Assembly: GCA_028293325.1 (NCBI GenBank)
Contig: JAQGPA010000156.1
Location: forward strand, 1 to 39,612
Source: Pedosphaera sp.
GTDB taxonomy: Bacteria; Verrucomicrobiota; Verrucomicrobiia; Limisphaerales; Pedosphaeraceae
Length of the DNA: 39,612 nucleotides
Direction of reading: 5' to 3'
In this document: positions 1 through 7,229 of the stretch, piece by piece
How positions within the stretch are numbered: the stretch's first letter is position 1
How the letters are laid out: every line of letters begins with the position of its first letter
Notes under the pieces: generated by a model
The model's database searches: none
What the model was told of the DNA's origin: nothing
The model's input: only the letters and a program-made list of their open reading frames with translations
Position numbers and translations under genes: made by a program

Positions 1-167
1 GGCACTGGCCCATTCCGGCTGGTTCCGTCTTGGGGAACTTCGACATGAAGTTCAATAGAGGTGGCTTCCTTTTTCTTTTTTTTCTCGGCACTGGCGCAAC
101 CGGCGACCAGGAGCAATCCCAGCGCCACGGCCAAATAGGTGTTGAATCGCGCAAACTTAAACATCAT
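1..167 (-). CDS. Lipoprotein, C-terminus beyond window
   Basis: Partial gene running off the left edge. Starting from the paired ATG codons at 167/164 the protein opens with a short basic N-region, a hydrophobic stretch (YLAVALGLLLVAG) and a lipobox LVAGC with the modified cysteine at residue 24, so it should be a lipid-anchored envelope protein. After the cysteine comes a run of five lysines and then a stretch that looks like the start of a folded domain (SIELHVEVPQDG). Only about 55 residues are visible, so the function cannot be named. It is divergent from the small basic ORF at 212. Confidence 0.7.
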   Translation of the reverse strand, partial: MMFKFARFNTYLAVALGLLLVAGCASAEKKKKKEATSIELHVEVPQDGTSRNGPV

Positions 168-211
168 AGTTCATTAAACAACCGAAGAGCGTCGGTAATG
201 TAAAGATTCTT

Positions 212-316
212 ATGGGCAAACAATATAATAAAACGGAAGGTCGGAAACGTCGGGCATCCTACTTAAAACGAAAGAAGGAAGCCATCAAAGCCAAGATCAA
301 GCCGAAGGCGGCCTGA
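212..316 (+). CDS. 34-residue very basic small protein
   Basis: ATG at 212 and TGA at 314-316 give a 34-residue protein starting MGKQYNKTEGRKRR and ending in a lysine-rich helix-like tail (KRKKEAIKAKIKPKAA). More than 40 % of residues are Lys or Arg. The stop codon is followed 21 nt later by a clear intrinsic terminator, so this is a complete single-gene transcription unit rather than chance. The composition suggests RNA or ribosome association, like the very small basic ribosomal proteins, but I recognise no named family. The gene lies between the divergent lipoprotein gene and a long non-coding region. Confidence 0.6.
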   Translation: MGKQYNKTEGRKRRASYLKRKKEAIKAKIKPKAA

Positions 317-337
317 GTCGGCAACGACTTTTTCGAC

Positions 338-366
338 AACCGTCCATCTTTGGACGGTTTTTTTGT
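338..366 (+). terminator. Intrinsic terminator after the small basic protein
   Basis: Perfect 8-bp stem accgtcca (339-346) / tggacggt (351-358) with tetraloop tctt, extendable by an A-T pair, followed by a T-run at 358-364. Confidence 0.85.
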
Positions 367-601
367 GACCTGAAATCACGGCGCCAACGGCGAATTGTTT
401 TGCGCGCACTGTTTATTGGACAGCGCTGAGCGCAACTTATTCACACATACTTTTTAAGAGATTTTTTCACTGTGGCGGGGAAGGGATGGGGTGCGTGCAA
501 ACCATTGGTTTTATTGGTTCATTATGGATTTTTAACGGTGAATAAAAAATGCAATGCGGTTAATAAGCTGTGAGTAAGAATTCGTTGTTGGATGCGAGAA
601 A
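367..601. other. Intergenic, no gene seen
   Basis: This AT-rich stretch between the terminator and the structured-RNA region has no start codon leading to a convincing protein on either strand. Its A/T-rich right half (about 500-600) is where a promoter for the downstream RNA would be expected. Confidence 0.5.
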
Positions 602-607
602 TATGAT
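602..607 (+). promoter_or_regulatory. Possible -10 box for the structured RNA
   Basis: TATGAT at 602-607 resembles a sigma-70 -10 element. No good -35 sits 16-18 bp upstream (the region 579-590 reads aattcgttgttg), so the call is weak. If used, transcription would start near 613. Confidence 0.3.
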
Positions 608-612
608 AGTCT

Positions 613-1483
613 GGCGGCAGTTCATTGAAAGAACCGAGACGGACGAAGTTGGACGAAAGAAAGATGACGAAAGTCTCAGGGATAATCCCAGGTGACTGGG
701 GAAAGGTTGAGTCAGGCTGGTTGGCTTAACCCCTCTTAAGTGCGGCTGCAAGGCTGTATGGCGGAGGCAGAATTCACCAGTTCCTCTGGCGGCGTTCGCG
801 CGCTGTCAGTCAAAACGCGAAAAAGGAACTGAGCGGCGAAGAACGATGAGAAACCGTTCCCAGCCGGGTCAAGTAGCTCAGGCAGGTTTCGAGCCTGAGT
901 GAATCGCAGTTACCCAGAGGGTAAATGGTTGCTACTGTGCGCCAGCACGGAAGGAGCGGCTCTGGTGGTTGGAAACAACCGGCCAAATGAAAAGCGCCGA
1001 AAGGCGTTACAAAATGAGCGTTCGTCCCGGGAAGGATCCGAGAGCGGGCAAGCCTCGTTAACCTTCCAAAACGTCGGCGATGTTAAAAAAACACCGCTGG
1101 CATGTGAGCGAAAGGCAACCTGAGAGATAAGAGGTCAGACCCGTGGCATCAGGCCAACGCACTGCCAAAAGCGGTGGCCGACCTGGTGCTAAATGGTAAA
1201 GACGCGGATACGCAAATCACAAACGTGTCTTTACCTGGTTCGCAAGCCGGCGTCCGCAAACGCCAGCCGAAGCGAGCTTAGAGGCCTCACTCAAAATTCA
1301 GCGACCGTAAGGCGCTGGACGGCCCTGCTATGAGGCCGACAACTCCGCTTGCCGTGGAGAATGGCGTCGGGAAGCTGGCAGCCAATGCGCGCCGAATAGC
1401 CAGCGTGGGAAAGAGAGTGTGGCGAACTCCCATCCCCCAATTTGTCCCTGTTTGACCGCAAGGTTGGACAGGGACTTTTTGTT
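613..1483 (+). ncRNA. Candidate large structured RNA (~870 nt), class unknown
   Basis: No frame here gives a credible protein, but consecutive helices can be drawn along the whole stretch. Examples: gagac/gtctc (636-640/673-677); cccag-GTGA-ctggg (687-700); cagttcct/aggaactg (778-785/824-831); gaacg/cgttc (841-845/855-859); ctcaggc/gcctgag (877-883/893-899); ttaccc-aga-gggtaa (910-924); ggttg-GAAA-caacc (967-980); gcgcc-GAAA-ggcgt (994-1007); ggtaaagac/gtctttacc (1195-1203/1227-1235); ggcctca/tgaggcc (1283-1289/1331-1337) enclosing a GTAA-capped hairpin at 1299-1317; ccgac/gtcgg (1336-1340/1366-1370); gctggc/gccagc (1374-1379/1399-1404). At least five loops are GNRA. It ends at an intrinsic terminator. 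I do not see hallmark motifs of tmRNA, RNase P RNA, SRP RNA, 6S RNA or group I/II introns. The 5' end is uncertain. Confidence 0.6.
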
Positions 1484-1488
1484 TTTTT
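1444..1488 (+). terminator. Intrinsic terminator ending the structured RNA
   Basis: Stem gtccctgt (1444-1451) / acagggac (1468-1475) contains an inner hairpin gacc-GCAA-ggtt (1454-1465) and is followed by ttttt g ttttttt (1476-1488). This is very strong and on the plus strand. It fixes strand and 3' end for the upstream non-coding transcript, since no protein gene lies between it and the terminator at 338-366. Confidence 0.9.
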
Positions 1489-1694
1489 GGTTGTTGGCGG
1501 ATGCCGGGGCCGCAAAGCAAAGCGTTACATTTCTCCGATGGACAGCCTTGGTTTCAGCCTTTATCCTAAAAACAGGATCACGGCGGGAAAGATGGCGGTG
1601 AAAAAACGCTTGCTGTCTGCTTGCATTTCGCCAAAGTTATCTAACATTCATTCTGAATGCGGGTCAATCGGCTTTAGCTAACAGGTATTTTCTT

Positions 1695-2678
1695 ATGGGA
1701 CGCATATACAACAACATCGTTGAAACTGTGGGGCGCACACCGCTCGTTAAACTGAACAAGGTCACGGCTGGCGTTGATGCCACGATTCTCCTGAAGTGCG
1801 AGTTTTTCAATCCACTCGGCAGTGTCAAGGACCGCATTGGGATGGCCATGATTGAGGATGCCGAGAAGCGCGGCATTCTTAACAAGGACACGGTCATTAT
1901 CGAGCCGACCAGCGGGAACACGGGCATTGCCCTGGCTTTTGTGGCGGCGGCGAAGGGTTATAAAATCATCCTGACGATGCCGGAGACGATGTCGTTGGAG
2001 CGGCGCACGCTGCTGGCCATGCTGGGCGCCAAACTGGTGCTGACTCCCGGCACTGAAGGAATGAAAGGGGCCATTGCCCGGGCCGAGCAGTTGGCCAAGG
2101 AAACGCCGAACGCCTGGATTCCGCAGCAGTTTGACAATCCTGCCAATCCGGAAATTCATAAGAAAACGACCGCCGAGGAAATCTGGGCGGATACGGACGG
2201 CAAGGTGGATATTTTGGTTTCGGCCGTGGGCACAGGTGGCACCATTACGGGCTGTGTGGAGGCGATCAAGCCACGCAAGCCTTCGTTCGAAGCTATTGCG
2301 GTTGAGCCCAAGGATTCGCCCGTTATTTCGCAGACCCTGGCCGGGCAGCCCCTGAAACCGGGGCCGCACAAGATTCAAGGCACGGGAGCCGGGTTCGTGC
2401 CGAAGAACCTCCATTTGAAGGACAGCAAGGGAAACGTGCAGATCACGGAATGCGTTCAGGTGAGCAACGATGATGCTTTTGCCATGGCCCGGCGATTGGC
2501 GAAGGAAGAGGGGCTTTTGGTGGGTATTTCCACGGGGGCGAATGTGGTGGCGGCCATTGAAATAGCCAAGCGCCCGGCGAATAAGGGCAAAATGATCGTG
2601 ACAGTGGCCTGTTCGACTGGCGAACGCTATCTAAGCACTCCTTTGGCGGCGGAAGCCAAGGCCGAAGTAGGCGGGTAA
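1695..2678 (+). CDS. cysK: Cysteine synthase (O-acetylserine sulfhydrylase)
   Basis: PLP-dependent fold-type II enzyme that makes L-cysteine from O-acetylserine and sulfide in the cytoplasm. The 327-residue length is normal. Visible motifs: the PLP lysine in GSVKDR (K45), the substrate-binding loop PTSGNTG (71-77), the phosphate-cupping glycine loop VGTGGTITG (178-186) and the C-terminal STGERYLST region (307-315) whose serine contacts the PLP ring nitrogen. The start ATG at 1695 gives the canonical CysK N-terminus ([20 protein letters not shown]). It stands alone, about 200 nt after the terminator of the non-coding region; no SAM or T-box riboswitch was recognised in its leader. CysK and CysM are hard to separate by eye; the loop sequences favour CysK. 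Confidence 0.95.
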   Translation: MGRIYNNIVETVGRTPLVKLNKVTAGVDATILLKCEFFNPLGSVKDRIGMAMIEDAEKRGILNKDTVIIEPTSGNTGIALAFVAAAKGYKIILTMPETMSLERRTLLAMLGAKLVLTPGTEGMKGAIARAEQLAKETPNAWIPQQFDNPANPEIHKKTTAEEIWADTDGKVDILVSAVGTGGTITGCVEAIKPRKPSFEAIAVEPKDSPVISQTLAGQPLKPGPHKIQGTGAGFVPKNLHLKDSKGNVQITECVQVSNDDAFAMARRLAKEEGLLVGISTGANVVAAIEIAKRPANKGKMIVTVACSTGERYLSTPLAAEAKAEVGG

Positions 2679-2716
2679 GCGTGAGATGGGAAATGGGGCA
2701 AATTAGGTAATAAAAT

Positions 2717-2745
2717 TTGACTTCCCAGAGGGAATGTAAAATATT
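2717..2745 (+). promoter_or_regulatory. Possible rho promoter
   Basis: TTGACT at 2717-2722 lies 17 bp ahead of AATATT at 2740-2745, with an alternative TAAAAT at 2737-2742. It would leave a leader of roughly 180 nt before the rho start, compatible with the known autoregulation of rho through its leader in other bacteria. Sequence match only. Confidence 0.35.
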
Positions 2746-2928
2746 TGTTGCGCCGTAAGGGGTTTCATCGTAATTTTGGTCAGTAGGTCTGACTGATAGC
2801 GCACGGTGAAGCGGTTTTTAGTCACTCTTCGGCGCATTGGTTTCCCAAAAATTCTAAATTCTAAGGTTTTCGGGGATAGTCTCAAAGACCCTTCAGCAAG
2901 CACATAGAGCACATTATAAGTTACAAGT

Positions 2929-4053
2929 ATGAGTACAGCGTCAAATACCGCAACGGACTTCGGTTCCGGCTATCTAGAAATCTCTGAAAAGGGATTTGGC
3001 TTTTTGCGGACGGCCCAAAATCATTTCCACCCCAAGCCGACTGATATTTTTGTCACCCCGGATACCATCAAGCGCAGCTTCCTCCGGGAAGGTTGCCTGG
3101 TGGCCGGGCCTACGCAACCGCCGCACCGGGGCAACAGCCCGCAACTCAAGAACGTGGATCTGGTCAATGACATGCCGTTCACGGAGTACACAAAGTCGGT
3201 GCGTTTCGAGAACCTGACCACCATTGACCCGGTGGAAAAGTTTAATTTGGAAACCGCGCCGGACCTGTTGGAAACGCGCATCATTGACCTCGTTACGCCG
3301 GTCGGCAAAGGGACTCGTGGTTTGATCGTGGCTCCGCCGCGCACCGGCAAGACGACCATCCTCAAGCAAATCGCCAATGCCGTCACAACCAACCATCCGG
3401 AAGTGCATGTGTTGGTGTTGCTCATCGATGAACGGCCCGAGGAAGTCACCGACTTCCAGCGCTCGGTGAAAGCTGAAGTAGTGGCTTCATCGAACGACCA
3501 GGATTTGGAAACGCATGTGCGGCTCTCACGCTTCATGATTGAGCGTTGTCGGCGCATGGTTGAGTCCGGCAAGGATATTTTGGTTTTGCTCGACTCCATC
3601 ACCCGCGTGGCCCGCGCTTATAACAGCGTGCATGGCGGCAGCGGTCGCACAATGACCGGCGGTGTGGATGCGCGCGCATTGGAAATTCCGCGCAAGATGT
3701 TCGCCTCGGCCCGCAAGATCGAGGAAGGCGGTTCCCTGACCATTCTGGCGACGGCGCTGGTGGATACCGGTTCCCGCATGGATGAATTGATCTTCCAGGA
3801 ATTCAAAGGCACCGGCAACATGGAGTTGGTGTTGGATCGCAAGCTTTCCGACCGCCGTTTGTTTCCGGCGATTGACATTCCCAAGAGCGGCACTCGTAAA
3901 GAGGAAAAGCTGTTCCCCGGGAAACAGATTGAAGCGGTCCGCAAGTTGCGCCGTACCATGGTTGATCTCAATCCGGTCGAAGCAATGGAAACGTTGCTTG
4001 CCGCGCTCAAAAAGCACAAGACCAACGACGAGTTGCTCGCAAAACTGAGTTAA
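2929..4053 (+). CDS. rho: Transcription termination factor Rho, short form
   Basis: Hexameric RNA-dependent ATPase/translocase that ends transcription. Residues 12-85 form the cold-shock-like RNA-binding domain (GYLEISEKGFGFLR). Walker A is APPRTGKTT (135-143), Walker B ILVLLDSITR (217-226), the Q-loop lies at about 232-245 (SVHGGSGRTMTGG), and the R-loop and C-terminal core follow (EFKGTGNMELVLDRK, FPAIDIPKSGTRKEE). It has 374 residues against about 419 in E. coli: the N-terminal helical Rho_N domain is missing. This is not a start-site error, because an in-frame TAA sits at 2917-2919, four codons before the ATG. Ends 97 nt before the WYL regulator gene. Confidence 0.96.
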   Translation: MSTASNTATDFGSGYLEISEKGFGFLRTAQNHFHPKPTDIFVTPDTIKRSFLREGCLVAGPTQPPHRGNSPQLKNVDLVNDMPFTEYTKSVRFENLTTIDPVEKFNLETAPDLLETRIIDLVTPVGKGTRGLIVAPPRTGKTTILKQIANAVTTNHPEVHVLVLLIDERPEEVTDFQRSVKAEVVASSNDQDLETHVRLSRFMIERCRRMVESGKDILVLLDSITRVARAYNSVHGGSGRTMTGGVDARALEIPRKMFASARKIEEGGSLTILATALVDTGSRMDELIFQEFKGTGNMELVLDRKLSDRRLFPAIDIPKSGTRKEEKLFPGKQIEAVRKLRRTMVDLNPVEAMETLLAALKKHKTNDELLAKLS

Positions 4054-4070
4054 GGTTGTGTGATTGGGAG

Positions 4071-4091
4071 GCGCAAGCTTTTGGCTTGCGC
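4071..4091 (+). repeat. Intercistronic hairpin between rho and the WYL gene
   Basis: Perfect 8-bp inverted repeat gcgcaagc (4071-4078) / gcttgcgc (4084-4091) with loop ttttg. There is no T-run after it, so it is not a classic terminator. It supports placing the next gene's start downstream at 4151 rather than at the in-frame TTG at 4064. Confidence 0.6.
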
Positions 4092-4150
4092 GGAGCCTTG
4101 CCACGCCACAGGTCGTTGCCCGGTCCCCGGAATCGGTGGCCGGGTTTCAC

Positions 4151-5158
4151 ATGAAACCCCGGGATAAAGCCAAAGAATTGCCGCACCAGCCCCTCTCGCG
4201 CCCACCGCTGGAGCGGATGATGCGCATCCACTCGGCAATTCAATCAGGCAAATATCCGAACGCGTCCAAGCTGGCGCGGGAGATGGAAGTCAGCACCAAG
4301 TCGATTCACCGTGACCTTGAGTTCATGCGGGATCGTCTGAACCTGCCGCTGGAATACGACCGGAACCGGTTTGGCTATTTTTATACGCAGGAAGTCAGTT
4401 CCTTCCCGACACTACAGGTCAGCGAGGGTGAATTGTTTGCCTTGTTGGTGGCGGAAAAGGCTCTGCAACAATATCGCGGTACTAACTTCGAGAAGCCGTT
4501 GCTGAGCGCCATCCGGAAGATGGAGCAATCGCTGCCGGATACCATTTCGCTGAACCTTGCGGAATGGGAGCAGACCATTTCGTTCAGCACCCGCGCGGAG
4601 CCGATTCTGAACCTAGAGTTTTTTGATGTCATCGGCAAGGCGACGGTACGACGGCAGCAACTTGAGCTCACCTATCGCAAGCCGGGTCAGCGCCAGACGG
4701 AGCTGCGTTTGGTGGATCCTTATCATCTGGCCAACATTAACGGGGAATGGTTCCTGTTCGCTTTCGATCACTTGCGCAAGGATATCCGGACGTTTGTGCC
4801 GGCGCGCATCAAGGCCTTGCGGCCCACCGGCAAGACTTTTGATCGCCCGCATAAATTTTCCCTGGAAAAGAGATTGCGCGACAGTTTTGGTGTCCATTCC
4901 GCACAGGGGGAATTTCAAGTGGTGCTGCGCTTTAATGAGATAGTGGCCGATTATATACGCGAAAAGAAGTGGCATCCCTCCCAGCAATTGATTGAGCAAA
5001 AGAACGGGGGAGTGGAGTTGCAGTTGAAGCTCTCGAGCCTGCAGGAGATTGAGCGCTGGGTGCTGAGTTGGGGCGGCAATGCCGTGGTGGTCAAGCCGCC
5101 CGAATTGGCAGAGATGGTCAAGCGTTCGGCGGAAAGCCTGTTAAAGAATCAAGCCTGA
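4151..5158 (+). CDS. WYL-domain helix-turn-helix transcriptional regulator
   Basis: 335-residue DeoR/YafY-type regulator. An N-terminal winged helix (PPLERMMRIHSAIQ... REMEVSTKSIHRDLEFMR, about residues 15-65) is followed by a linker and a WYL sensor domain (about 165-235; LTYRKPGQRQTELRLVDPYHL, NGEWFLFAFDH), then a WCX C-terminal extension (QGEFQVVLRF, ERWVLSWGGNAVVVKP). WYL domains bind nucleic acid or nucleotide-like ligands and regulate stress, phage-defence or repair genes; the ligand here is unknown. The frame is open back to TTG 4064, but the ATG at 4151 is preferred because a hairpin fills 4071-4091 and the extra residues look non-coding. No target operon is obvious; it may be co-transcribed with rho. 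Confidence 0.88.
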   Translation: MKPRDKAKELPHQPLSRPPLERMMRIHSAIQSGKYPNASKLAREMEVSTKSIHRDLEFMRDRLNLPLEYDRNRFGYFYTQEVSSFPTLQVSEGELFALLVAEKALQQYRGTNFEKPLLSAIRKMEQSLPDTISLNLAEWEQTISFSTRAEPILNLEFFDVIGKATVRRQQLELTYRKPGQRQTELRLVDPYHLANINGEWFLFAFDHLRKDIRTFVPARIKALRPTGKTFDRPHKFSLEKRLRDSFGVHSAQGEFQVVLRFNEIVADYIREKKWHPSQQLIEQKNGGVELQLKLSSLQEIERWVLSWGGNAVVVKPPELAEMVKRSAESLLKNQA

Positions 5159-5177
5159 AGCTTTCGTTTGAAAGTGT

Positions 5178-5987
5178 TCAGAGTTCAGGCAGCTTGAAAT
5201 TCGGACATTGGCCGAGGAACTTCGCCGGATTCTGGAAGACCAACTTATCGATCGCTTCGGCTCTGTGGCCACGCTTGCGCATTTCGAGAGCCGTTTTGGG
5301 CACGGCCAGAGGATCGCTCACTCCCCAGTCACACGCGCAGTTCATCCAGATTTGTTCGTTCCCGTACATTTCCACCATGTCGATGGCGCGGGCAGGGGAG
5401 CATTTTGATTCGGGATAGAGCGTCATGCCCGCCCACATGCCGGCGTCCAGCACCAATTGCACCGTGTGTTCCTCCACGTGGTCGATGATGACGCGGCCCG
5501 GTTGGATGCGTTTGTCGCTCTTAATCAAATCCACAATGAGGCGGGTGCCTTTGAGTTTGTCCTCCAGATGGGGCGTGTGAACGAGAATGAGCTGATGGTG
5601 GCGGGCGGCCAGGTCCACGTGTTTTTCCAGGACCTTTATTTCGTTGCGGCTGTTCTTATTCAGGCCAATTTCGCCAATGCCCAGGACGTTGGGGCGATCC
5701 AAAAATTTGGGAATGATCGCGAGCACATCATCCGCCAGCTTCAGGTCTTCGGATTCCTTGGGATTGATACAGAGCCAGGAAAAATGGGGCAGGCCGAACT
5801 TCGCGGCGCGTTTCGGTTCGTGCTCGGTCAACTGGCAGAAGTAATCGTAAAAACCAGCCGCTGAACTGCGGTCAAAGCCCGCCCAGAAAGCCGGCTCGCA
5901 CACCGCCTGGCAACCCGCGGTGACCATGTGAGTGTAGTCGTCCGTGACCCGGCTGACCATGTGTGCGTGGGGTTCGATGTATCTCAT
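5178..5987 (-). CDS. TatD-family metal-dependent hydrolase, EboB-like
   Basis: 269-residue TIM-barrel amidohydrolase. TatD-type metal ligands are present: HxH at H7/H9 (EPHAHM), E106 (GIGEIGL), H137 (LVHTPH), H170 (IIDHVEEH) and D220 (CACDWG). It differs from housekeeping TatD nucleases: the C-terminal block WGVSDPLAVPKTA and the segment AGMTLYPESK match what I remember of the TatD-type protein (EboB) of ebo clusters, which serve export of cytoplasmic precursors to the periplasm in several phyla. The other ebo genes are not in the window, so that role is only suggested. Second gene of a two-gene minus-strand unit, 23 nt after the small ORF at 6277-6011. A normal TatD is encoded separately at 11525-12334. 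Confidence 0.85.
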   Translation of the reverse strand: MRYIEPHAHMVSRVTDDYTHMVTAGCQAVCEPAFWAGFDRSSAAGFYDYFCQLTEHEPKRAAKFGLPHFSWLCINPKESEDLKLADDVLAIIPKFLDRPNVLGIGEIGLNKNSRNEIKVLEKHVDLAARHHQLILVHTPHLEDKLKGTRLIVDLIKSDKRIQPGRVIIDHVEEHTVQLVLDAGMWAGMTLYPESKCSPARAIDMVEMYGNEQIWMNCACDWGVSDPLAVPKTALEMRKRGHRAEAIDKLVFQNPAKFLGQCPNFKLPEL

Positions 5988-6010
5988 CCGAGTAGCGTGT
6001 TGCGTAAGTG

Positions 6011-6277
6011 TTATTGAGCGCCCGGCCAGGCTCCGCAGGCGGCCTTGGTGGTGGCGGTGGGGATTGGTTCGGTGGTTGGATCACTGAAGGCGAGCAGGAC
6101 TTGTTTTGCCTTTTCCCGGTTGCCCTTGCTCAGTTCCATCAGCGCGGTGCGAAAAGCTTTCATGCGAAAATCATCTTCGCCTTCGGCGCGTTCGACGCGG
6201 TCGATGAATGCGGCCAGGTCGATCAATTTCCACCGGGCATCCATGAAATAAAGATCAAGTGTCTGCTGACGTGTCAT
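6011..6277 (-). CDS. Small helical protein upstream of the EboB-like hydrolase
   Basis: 88 residues starting MTRQQTLDLYFMDARWKLID. The first about 65 residues are amphipathic helix with many charged positions (DRVERAEGEDDFRMKAFRTA), and the last 20 are low-complexity Pro/Thr/Ala. There is no signal peptide or membrane span. It lies 23 nt upstream of the TatD-like gene in the same direction, so the two are probably co-transcribed and may work together. I recognise no named family with certainty; a short EboA-like partner is one possibility. Confidence 0.65.
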   Translation of the reverse strand: MTRQQTLDLYFMDARWKLIDLAAFIDRVERAEGEDDFRMKAFRTALMELSKGNREKAKQVLLAFSDPTTEPIPTATTKAACGAWPGAQ

Positions 6278-6410
6278 AAGCGTCTGTTATTGGACGGGAA
6301 TATAGTGCCGATTGATTCGAAGTGCAAAGCCATCGCTCAAATCAAACCGCACCGCTGCTGAATTGGCAATAAGGATTCAGTAAAATGCAACGGGAATGGA
6401 ATAGGGTTTA

Positions 6411-7220
6411 CTACGTAGATGTTTGCATCCACTTCACAACCAGGTTGGCGGCACCGACTGGGGAAGTCGCCAATACGTTGTGATCGGCCAGCCAAAAGGT
6501 TTTGCCGCCACGGTAACCCGGACAATGCCGACGCAGCCACCAACGGACCAAAACCCAGGGCACGAGCGGATCCACCGAGCCGGCGAGATAATGGACCGGT
6601 ACCCGAACCTGGCGCGCCAGCGGGCGGGGGTCATACTGTCCCAGCAACTGCAGACGTTCCCGCATTGCCTGCCGGTCCAGGTCGGTGCGTCGCGTGACAA
6701 ATTCCTGGATGCTGGCCAGAGTCTCCGGCGCATGGCGATGCCGAAATTTGGCATACCAGGCATAAATCTTGAGCTCCAACTGGTAGAGCCTGGTTGACGT
6801 ATGATTGCCAATCCACCGGAGCGCGCCGGGACCCCATTTCCAGGGATGCTTTACAAAACCTCCGGCGAGGATCAGTCCGGCCACGTGGAATTTGCCGGCT
6901 GCCGGGTTCGCTGATGGGTTGGTGGTGGAGAGGTTTCTGCCGAGCAGCGCCCAGGCAACTTGGGAGCCCCAGGATTCACCGAGCAGCCAACCGTGATGAA
7001 TACCCCGGGCCAGCAGCACTGACTCAATCGCATTGGTGTAATCTTCAATGGACCAGGTCAGCGAACGGGGATAAGTGATTTCCACAAAGCGAATCCGCCC
7101 AGCCAAGGCGGCGCGGAAACTTGTCGCCAACGTCCAATCGCCGTGCAGGCCTGGCAGGTAAACCAGCGTAGGCAGGGCGGCGTCACCGAAAACGCGAATT
7201 TGAAGTTGTTCGGCTTCCAT
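6411..7220 (-). CDS. Alpha/beta hydrolase
   Basis: 269-residue alpha/beta-hydrolase-fold protein. The nucleophile elbow GESWG places the serine at S83; the acid is probably D217 (GSVDPLVP) and the histidine H247 (LADHNVL). The oxyanion region near the N-terminus reads YLPGLHGDW. No signal peptide, so cytoplasmic or peripheral. It is the last gene of the MarR-led minus-strand operon, 9 nt after the Aas-like gene; given those neighbours a lipid-ester or acyl-thioester substrate (lysophospholipase or thioesterase) is plausible but unproven. Confidence 0.85.
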   Translation of the reverse strand: MEAEQLQIRVFGDAALPTLVYLPGLHGDWTLATSFRAALAGRIRFVEITYPRSLTWSIEDYTNAIESVLLARGIHHGWLLGESWGSQVAWALLGRNLSTTNPSANPAAGKFHVAGLILAGGFVKHPWKWGPGALRWIGNHTSTRLYQLELKIYAWYAKFRHRHAPETLASIQEFVTRRTDLDRQAMRERLQLLGQYDPRPLARQVRVPVHYLAGSVDPLVPWVLVRWWLRRHCPGYRGGKTFWLADHNVLATSPVGAANLVVKWMQTST

Positions 7221-7229
7221 GTCTGTTGG

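Noticed and set aside
899..1123. Open frame of 74 codons inside the structured region
   Set aside because: No ribosome binding site, odd composition, and it crosses several perfect hairpins; better explained as chance within a non-coding RNA. The frames at 1287-1681 were rejected for the same reason.
613..1483. RNase P RNA, tmRNA, SRP RNA, 6S RNA or group I/II intron as identity of the structured region
   Set aside because: The expected conserved cores (for example gaggaaagtccgggc and acagaa of RNase P, the tRNA-like ends of tmRNA, a group II domain V) were not found by reading.
1489..1694. Riboswitch or T-box upstream of cysK
   Set aside because: No SAM-type, T-box or other recognisable core and no terminator/antiterminator pair in the leader.
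4064..4150. TTG start at 4064 for the WYL regulator
   Set aside because: The added 29 residues cover a perfect hairpin and do not resemble the family; ATG 4151 is preferred.
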